Below are positions 58,603 through 64,000 of a stretch of DNA of 64,000 bases, piece by piece. The stretch's first letter is position 1. Each line of letters opens with the position of its first letter. The notes below the pieces were generated by a model. That model searched no databases and was not told the origin of the DNA. It was given only the letters and a program-made list of their open reading frames with translations. The position numbers were made by a program, and so were the translations under genes. The stretch comes from Phytomonas francai (taxonomy: Eukaryota > Euglenozoa > Kinetoplastea > Trypanosomatida > Trypanosomatidae): positions 243,478 to 307,477 of the forward strand of contig MJCC01000016.1 in NCBI GenBank assembly GCA_001766655.1, read 5' to 3'.

Positions 58603-61107
58603 TTAATGGCAACCACATTTAGCCTTTCCCTGCTTCTTTTTCTGATCAGTCAATTTCGAACTGTGTGGCTTTTCTTCAATTTTAGAAAACGCAGGGAACT
58701 TTTTCCCCGCTTGCTCAGCATCTGAGGCTTGAGTAAAAGGCACACCAGATTGCTCTGTCTTCACTCTCTCGACATTACCTTTGATAACCTCTTTAGCTGC
58801 TTTCTCTTCGGCTGTTATTGGCTCTGAATTAATGATGTCACTCTCCACATTTGTGCTATTTTTATTGAATAGCTCCGCTCTAGTAATTCTTTCCACAGCA
58901 TTTTCTGTTGCTAATATATTAGGTTCAGTAGATAACACAGATTCCACAGAATGCATCTCCTCCGCTTGAACAGCCCTTTCCACATACAGACCGCGTTTGC
59001 ACCCAGGTTTTTCGCTTCCTTCCTCTTCTGAATCCTTGAACTTAAGAATGCTGGTCTGTTGAACCAGGAGATCGTGTTTGCGCCGAAGCTCCGCATTTTC
59101 CTTCTCGAGACTCTCCAATTTGTGAATGAGCTGCATCTGGGTTACCCGATCATCGGGCTCTGGCGATGGGGTGGTGGTCCTAAATGACGTTTCCGAACTC
59201 CCTAGTTTGTTTTTTCCTCGCTCTTGAACCCCACTGCGTCGTTCATCGATTGGGGTTTTACGCATCGGAAGCTTTTCTCCCGTATGTTTCTCTGTCGTAG
59301 ACTTCATACGAAGATCTGGTACCTGCACTTTTCCCCTACTCCGTGGGTTCCGCTGCTGATCGGCGAAGCTGCTTCGCAAGGCAAGGTCCATACCATGCAT
59401 TTGTTTATCTTGGCGCTCTCGCAATCGTGCACACCAGTTTTTAAGCTCCTGAATCTCATTCTGAGCGTTTCTCCGAGTTTCATCTGCCTCCGCACGAGCT
59501 TGGCGAAGTTTTAGAACGCTGTCTTGAAGCTGGTTTCGCAACCTAACCACCTCTGCTTCGGGGGCCGGATCATTCTTATCAATCGACTGAGCTGCAAGTT
59601 CCTCAAACTTAGCCCGGGCCGCTGTCTCGTACTTTAGCTCTTCTTGAGCTGCTTGTAGCTCGTTTTTGAGGCACTGAATTGTGGCCACATCCCTGCTCCT
59701 ATCATTGAGCAGATTGTCATTTGTTTTCCTAAGAACAGCAATAGCTTTCTGGTCCGCTTTTTCTACCACCCCCTTTCCCGTCATTAAGTACGCGCGCTCG
59801 TTTCTATCATTCAATGCCCGCTGAAGTTTATCTTTCTCTTGACTAACCTGTCGCAGTTCGGCTTGCAACTTTTCTATGGATTTTTGCAAATAAATTATTT
59901 CCTGCTCGTCCTTTTTTTGTCTTTCACGATCATTTTCGGTGGGCTTATTTGCCTTCTGAGAAGGGTATTTGGCATCCGAATTTGATCCTTTTGGCGCTAC
60001 CGACAACTGCTTCCTGTACTGATCGATTTGCTTGTCCTTGGCAGCGAGCTCTTTTTGCAGTGCCAGAAATCTCCTCTTGAAATCCTCAGCTTCTCTCTGC
60101 TTCTGCTTGAGCTCGTTCGCTTCTCTTTCTGTGTGGACAGTCACACTTTCTCTAACGGACTGATTAACGGATGAAACCGCCTTTCGCTCTTCGGCATTCA
60201 GATTATTTGGCTGGCCATCCACCTCGCTTCGGGGAGGATTCTTCTCCTCCAGAAGGTCTGACAATCTTTTCCGATCCACTTCCGTGAGAGCTAATTTGCC
60301 ATGCAAATCGGCCAGTTGGTTCGTCAGCAGATCAACCTGTTTTTGCAGCTGGGCTTGGTGATCGTTATCACCCCCATTCGATTTTGTGAGCTCGCTAACA
60401 AGCTCCTTTTCTGCTCTTTCACGGTCTCGTAGAGCGGAAGCGGCTGTCTTATCCGCTTCATTCAACTTGTCCTTCAGACGGTTGCACTCCAAAACGAGAT
60501 CTGCCTCTCGGCGCTGCAGGTCCAGGCAGGCCTGCCGTACTTCCTTGATCTCGTCTAATGGCACTTGCTTTTGTGAAGAATCTTGCTGAAGCCTCTGGTG
60601 AGATTCTCTCGCTATCGTTTTACCTTTCTCCCTAGACACCATTGCCTCATCTTCCTTTTTGCTAAGCTCATAGAAACCTTGTCGTCGTAAGATTGCTTCT
60701 TCAGCAGCCCGCTTCGCTGCGATTTCGGCTGCAGCCTTTTCCTTCAAAGCCTCCCGCTGTTCACGCTGAAGTAACTCCTGAATTTCTTGCTCATTCATGT
60801 ACTTGAGTCGTTCGAAGCGCTCAGTGGTACGAAACTCAATCCACGCATTGTGTTCATCACGCAAAATACGAGTGCGTGCCGCGCGCTCTCGCTCCTCCTG
60901 CATATAGCGAACGACGCGCTGCTTACGAAGGAATTCATCCAGAGTTTGCCCTTCGTCGAGAGCGCTCAAACGATAGCTTAACCGGCTACTAAGGCGTGAG
61001 TTGGACAAACTCCGGTATCTGCTATGATTGTATAATGGATCTAGTCGATATTGTTCCGGAGATTCAGATCGAAATCGGTTGTCCTCTTTAACTCCAGGCT
61101 CATCCAT
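58603..61107 (-). CDS. Long coiled-coil protein with C-terminal CGCH
   Basis: 834 residues from the ATG at 61107 (MDEPGVKEDNRFRSE). An Arg/Ser-rich N-terminus (1-70) leads into a long charged helix with RAAEEAILRR-type repeats (about 70-150). Near-continuous coiled coil follows to about 600, then a disordered tail with a second short coil (about 640-680). The protein ends GKAKCGCH, so two cysteines lie within four residues of the end. This could be a lipid-attachment site, though the aa positions of a CaaX box would not be aliphatic. No enzyme domain is visible. A structural role, such as basal body or flagellum, is only a guess. Confidence 0.82.
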   Translation of the reverse strand: MDEPGVKEDNRFRSESPEQYRLDPLYNHSRYRSLSNSRLSSRLSYRLSALDEGQTLDEFLRKQRVVRYMQEERERAARTRILRDEHNAWIEFRTTERFERLKYMNEQEIQELLQREQREALKEKAAAEIAAKRAAEEAILRRQGFYELSKKEDEAMVSREKGKTIARESHQRLQQDSSQKQVPLDEIKEVRQACLDLQRREADLVLECNRLKDKLNEADKTAASALRDRERAEKELVSELTKSNGGDNDHQAQLQKQVDLLTNQLADLHGKLALTEVDRKRLSDLLEEKNPPRSEVDGQPNNLNAEERKAVSSVNQSVRESVTVHTEREANELKQKQREAEDFKRRFLALQKELAAKDKQIDQYRKQLSVAPKGSNSDAKYPSQKANKPTENDRERQKKDEQEIIYLQKSIEKLQAELRQVSQEKDKLQRALNDRNERAYLMTGKGVVEKADQKAIAVLRKTNDNLLNDRSRDVATIQCLKNELQAAQEELKYETAARAKFEELAAQSIDKNDPAPEAEVVRLRNQLQDSVLKLRQARAEADETRRNAQNEIQELKNWCARLRERQDKQMHGMDLALRSSFADQQRNPRSRGKVQVPDLRMKSTTEKHTGEKLPMRKTPIDERRSGVQERGKNKLGSSETSFRTTTPSPEPDDRVTQMQLIHKLESLEKENAELRRKHDLLVQQTSILKFKDSEEEGSEKPGCKRGLYVERAVQAEEMHSVESVLSTEPNILATENAVERITRAELFNKNSTNVESDIINSEPITAEEKAAKEVIKGNVERVKTEQSGVPFTQASDAEQAGKKFPAFSKIEEKPHSSKLTDQKKKQGKAKCGCH

Positions 61108-61161
61108 GGCGGGATACGTTGAAGATAAAATTCAAACGGTTCTAGATGCCTATAGGACAAA

Positions 61162-61185
61162 CTGTGAGAAGAGGAAATAGTTGAT
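61162..61185 (-). promoter_or_regulatory. Predicted spliced-leader acceptor of the CGCH coiled-coil gene
   Basis: In gene sense TATTTCCTCTTCTCACAG, with AG at 61163-61162, gives a 54-nt leader to the ATG at 61107. Confidence 0.65.
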
Positions 61186-61226
61186 AGCACTAATTAGACG
61201 GTAAAACATCATACCAAAAGGTAAAC

Positions 61227-61231
<5 letters not shown>

Positions 61232-61264
<33 letters not shown>
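61232..61264. repeat. TA dinucleotide microsatellite
   Basis: About 16 TA units in the spacer between the methyltransferase and the coiled-coil gene. Confidence 0.9.
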
Positions 61265-61266
<2 letters not shown>

Positions 61267-61356
61267 CTATAGATTTTAGTTTCCACGTTTCACTTTAAAT
61301 ATGCTAAGATTAAGTGGGTGACATTAGCTCTTTGCTACGTCGCCAATAATATCTTT

Positions 61357-63090
61357 TTAGGTAATAAGTTTATTTTTGATAGTCAGAACACATTTTTGGC
61401 ATTCTAACTTTGTCGTATTAACCTTTCGCAATAGCTCTGTATGAAGCCCGCCACGCTCACGCAGTTGAGCTTCGTAGTGTTTCCTCGTGTGAGGAAGCTC
61501 TACAAAATGATCGAAAGCGATGACACAGATATGTGAAAAAATAGCCAAGAGAAAAACCACCCAACTTCCCGAAATAAAAGCAACACCGTAATACGCTGAC
61601 ATTCCTAATATCGTGTCGGGGTTGTTTAGGTACCGATAGATACCACTGTAGTTGAGCTTGGGTGGAACCTCCTGGATGAAAAAGTCACCGTAGAAATAGC
61701 CAAAAGTTCGAATCGCCTCAAAAACATTGAGACTGACATAAACATTTATGCCAATCAAAAGAGCACCAACCACCGTGATGAATACACGGGAGTCACCACT
61801 GCCAAACAAAGGCATCTCCCATTGAAATAGTTTATACGCACAGAGGCAATAGGCTAGGTTTGTGATAGTCACGCTAGCATTGTAGATGCGCTTCCAGTTT
61901 CGGAAGGCATTTTTGGGTGTATCATACTGACTGGAGAACCATCTTTTTTCTGACTCCATTCGTAAAAGATAGCCCAAAAACCCATTGTGAAACACCCTCC
62001 ACAGAAGGCTGTGAACAACAAACAGCCACGGTGAAATTGGCAAGAAAATGGATAACCCCAGGTAAAATATCACTAAAACAAGGAGCAAATCACTGGCGCG
62101 AGAGATGTTAAAGTTGAGAATCGTTATCATTTCCTTTGGTTTCAGATAACCTTCGCCATATAAAATGGCATCCCTTTGCTTGTCTTCCACAGAAGTTTCC
62201 ACAATTTGATTATAAGTGCGATCAATATGTGGGTTTTCTACCAGAGCCAAAAAAGCCAATTGGGATAAGTGTCCAAAAATGCTCATATAAAAGAGGGTGT
62301 AAGACTTTGCCATGAGTGGAACACCATACATGAAAGCATAGCCTACTGTATACATGGGGTGCGGAAACATTTGAAAGATTCCCTCAAATACTAGCTTTTT
62401 ATCTAGTAGGAAGAAAAAGTCACCCCAGTACCAGGCAAAATCCCCCACCACGCGGTGCGCCTCAACTTTGCATCGCAGAGAAAAAACAATTGATCCAAAG
62501 CCAATGAAAAAGCAGAGCATGTCCAGTGGACACCAAAATGATATCTTTTCCCAACACACCATGCAAAGGACAATGTAAGAAATAAGATCGCCGGAAAGTA
62601 CAACATTTTCCAATTGACGAAATAGCATCCATGCGTTGAAGACATCAGGGAACTCAGTTGTTTTATATCTACCCTTAGTTAAAACAACAGAAGTCTCCAG
62701 CAGCGACCGCAGGAAAGGGTAACGCTTCATGGCGGTGTGATACAATTGCACAAAAAAGAAGCTTTTGGACTGCTTATATAATATACAGCCGATACCAACG
62801 TTATAAAGGATACGCCAAAAAGCAAATTGAACGCAAAAAAACCATAATGGCAAAATTCCCCCCAAATACAGTAACCATGTAGATCCTATGGCTGCCGATG
62901 AAGAAAACCAAACCAAATTTCCCATAGAACTCCATGTTTTAAAGGAAGTTAGCGATTCAAGAACAGACATTGTTTCTGGAAAAGCAAAACGAGTGCCATC
63001 CTTGAGGATGCCATACGAGGTATTTGAATCGGAAGTCTTATGCGTTTCACTGGCCATGGAAACATCCAAAGTGTTCACTTTTTGATCCAT
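61357..63090 (-). CDS. Phosphatidylethanolamine N-methyltransferase, CHO2 type
   Basis: Uses S-adenosylmethionine to methylate phosphatidylethanolamine towards phosphatidylcholine in the endoplasmic reticulum membrane. It has 577 residues with about ten hydrophobic segments and, as in yeast Cho2, two tandem methyltransferase units. Unit one, at about 213-300, runs from WYWGDFFFLLDKKLVF to VENPHIDRTY. Unit two, at about 470-550, runs from YFYGDFFIQEVPPKL to VELPHTRKHY. It is shorter than Cho2 (about 870) because the C-terminal extension is lacking. The N-terminal 60 residues are hydrophilic. A CT-rich patch and AG near 63189 lie upstream. It may be the first or only methylating enzyme of the route. 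Confidence 0.88.
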   Translation of the reverse strand: MDQKVNTLDVSMASETHKTSDSNTSYGILKDGTRFAFPETMSVLESLTSFKTWSSMGNLVWFSSSAAIGSTWLLYLGGILPLWFFCVQFAFWRILYNVGIGCILYKQSKSFFFVQLYHTAMKRYPFLRSLLETSVVLTKGRYKTTEFPDVFNAWMLFRQLENVVLSGDLISYIVLCMVCWEKISFWCPLDMLCFFIGFGSIVFSLRCKVEAHRVVGDFAWYWGDFFFLLDKKLVFEGIFQMFPHPMYTVGYAFMYGVPLMAKSYTLFYMSIFGHLSQLAFLALVENPHIDRTYNQIVETSVEDKQRDAILYGEGYLKPKEMITILNFNISRASDLLLVLVIFYLGLSIFLPISPWLFVVHSLLWRVFHNGFLGYLLRMESEKRWFSSQYDTPKNAFRNWKRIYNASVTITNLAYCLCAYKLFQWEMPLFGSGDSRVFITVVGALLIGINVYVSLNVFEAIRTFGYFYGDFFIQEVPPKLNYSGIYRYLNNPDTILGMSAYYGVAFISGSWVVFLLAIFSHICVIAFDHFVELPHTRKHYEAQLRERGGLHTELLRKVNTTKLECQKCVLTIKNKLIT

Positions 63091-63474
63091 GCTCAGAGAT
63101 TCTTCGTCTCAGTCTATCTGGTGTCAGTATTAATTGAAATAAATCTACGGTATGTTAAATGCATAAGACTATTCGATGCTGCTTTCGTTAAGGAAAGGGA
63201 GAACAATGAAAATCCATTGCCCTTATCCGAATAATCAGGCAAAAATATCCCCATACAAACGAAGGCGTGTAAAGAGTGAGAAAAGCGCAAAGAAAATCCT
63301 CATGGTTGGTTTTACACCACTGAAAGGAAAAGAAGTAGGAAATTTATCAACAAAGCTTGTACGCTTGTCTACCATCATTCATGAACTTTTACACTGGAAT
63401 AGTTTCATAGGTTTAATATGCCTAATCTCAAGTAAGGAATCAAAGTCCATAAATGTTTCCTGTAATGAGTCTGG
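63091..63474. other. Spacer, no gene recognised
   Basis: Contains a CT-rich patch in minus sense around 63190-63215 that may serve the methyltransferase gene. Confidence 0.5.
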
Positions 63475-64000
63475 CTAGTTTACCCCGACGAGACCAACGG
63501 GTCCCACTGGCTCATCATCTAACGCAGGATGCAATGCCAAAAAGTGCTCTGCATCTACCAAGTCCCTCTTCAACAGGTTCGCCCGTTTACTGATAGAGTC
63601 CTGCTCTATGCTCCGCATGAGGAAAGAAGTATCCCCGCGATGGTACTTTTTCCCATAGAACAACCGGCAAACCGCGGAGGCTTCTTCGATCGCACAACGC
63701 GCATTATCACCGCGCCACTCAAAAGGGTCCACTGGGAGGAGCCCGTCCCCCAATACACAAATTTTTGCATGCACTTTATCGTCTCGAATAGCAGGCGTCG
63801 TCCCTGGGAGTCTACATATGTGTTGTACTCGATTCTCGCTTGCAAATATTAGATTTCTTACTTCGGTCCCCAATTTTTCGAGGACATCCGCCCCCCTCTC
63901 AGTTCTTTTCGTTGCTGTACGTACAAGTCGCCATGAACAGCGGGTCGTGTCCATCATCCAAATATGCATCGCAAGGCCTTGACCAACTATGATGCCCACA
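63475..64000 (-). CDS. C-terminal part of a probable FAD-dependent monooxygenase-like protein
   Basis: The frame is open to the right edge, so only the last 175 or so codons are seen; the first codon in view is not a start. The segment CVLGDGLLPVDPFEWRGDNA followed by an IEEA helix follows the pattern GD-x(3)-P-x(2)-P-x(4)-G-x-N-x-A-x(2)-E-[DE]-A. That pattern marks the second FAD-binding motif of aromatic hydroxylases and related flavoproteins. The rest of the domain, including the N-terminal dinucleotide fold, would lie outside the window. Its substrate cannot be judged. A helical tail (SKRANLLKRDLVDAEHFLAL) follows. Confidence 0.6.
   Translation of the reverse strand, partial: VGIIVGQGLAMHIWMMDTTRCSWRLVRTATKRTERGADVLEKLGTEVRNLIFASENRVQHICRLPGTTPAIRDDKVHAKICVLGDGLLPVDPFEWRGDNARCAIEEASAVCRLFYGKKYHRGDTSFLMRSIEQDSISKRANLLKRDLVDAEHFLALHPALDDEPVGPVGLVGVN

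Noticed and set aside
1..64000. tRNA, rRNA and spliced-leader RNA genes
   Set aside because: I scanned the spacers by eye for A- and B-box sequences and cloverleaf stems and found none convincing; a dedicated covariance search was not possible.

Overview
The window looks like nuclear DNA of a kinetoplastid protist, most likely a trypanosomatid. Every convincing gene (about two dozen) lies on the minus strand and runs uninterrupted from ATG to stop. Neighbouring genes are separated by AT-rich spacers with TA and TG microsatellites. Many starts are preceded, in the gene sense, by a pyrimidine tract followed by AG, the usual trans-splicing (spliced-leader acceptor) layout. The protein set fits: a BT1-type pteridine/folate transporter, an undivided 2176-residue acetyl-CoA carboxylase, squalene synthase, a Tousled-like kinase and large coiled-coil proteins. 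The exact genus cannot be read from the sequence. One ambiguous base (n) is at 4795.

Transcription runs from high to low coordinates. From the right edge: the end of a probable FAD-dependent oxidoreductase; a CHO2-type phosphatidylethanolamine methyltransferase (63.1-61.4 kb); a long coiled-coil protein; an ATG10-like E2 enzyme; a membrane-anchored J-protein; an insulysin-like M16 peptidase; a BTB/SPRY protein; a ZIP metal transporter; a cyclase-family metal hydrolase; a small membrane coiled-coil protein; three unrecognised proteins (one with a possible degenerate kinesin head); and an 1831-residue coiled-coil protein (38.4-32.9 kb).

The middle part is looser: PPP4R3/SMEK (32.3-29.5 kb), the pteridine transporter (27.1-25.2), dihydroxyacetone kinase (22.7-20.8), a tiny ZNF706/At2g23090-like zinc-finger gene (19.5-19.3), acetyl-CoA carboxylase (17.9-11.4) and squalene synthase (9.7-8.4). 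Spacers of 1-2.5 kb separate them. The left end has an HAPSTR1-like protein, the Tousled-like kinase with a 14-unit decapeptide repeat, small unrecognised genes and the 5' end of a gene cut by the left edge.

The genes do not form one pathway, as expected for kinetoplastid transcription units. Lipid metabolism recurs (acetyl-CoA carboxylase, squalene synthase, phosphatidylethanolamine methylation). The most unusual structure is a two-copy segment. The last codons and 3' flank of PPP4R3 (29332-29540) recur almost perfectly at 18320-18528, just upstream of acetyl-CoA carboxylase, inside a longer, more diverged match. A second oddity is strong GC enrichment of parts of single genes, above all the carboxyltransferase half of acetyl-CoA carboxylase. 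I found no convincing new defence, mobile or RNA-based system.
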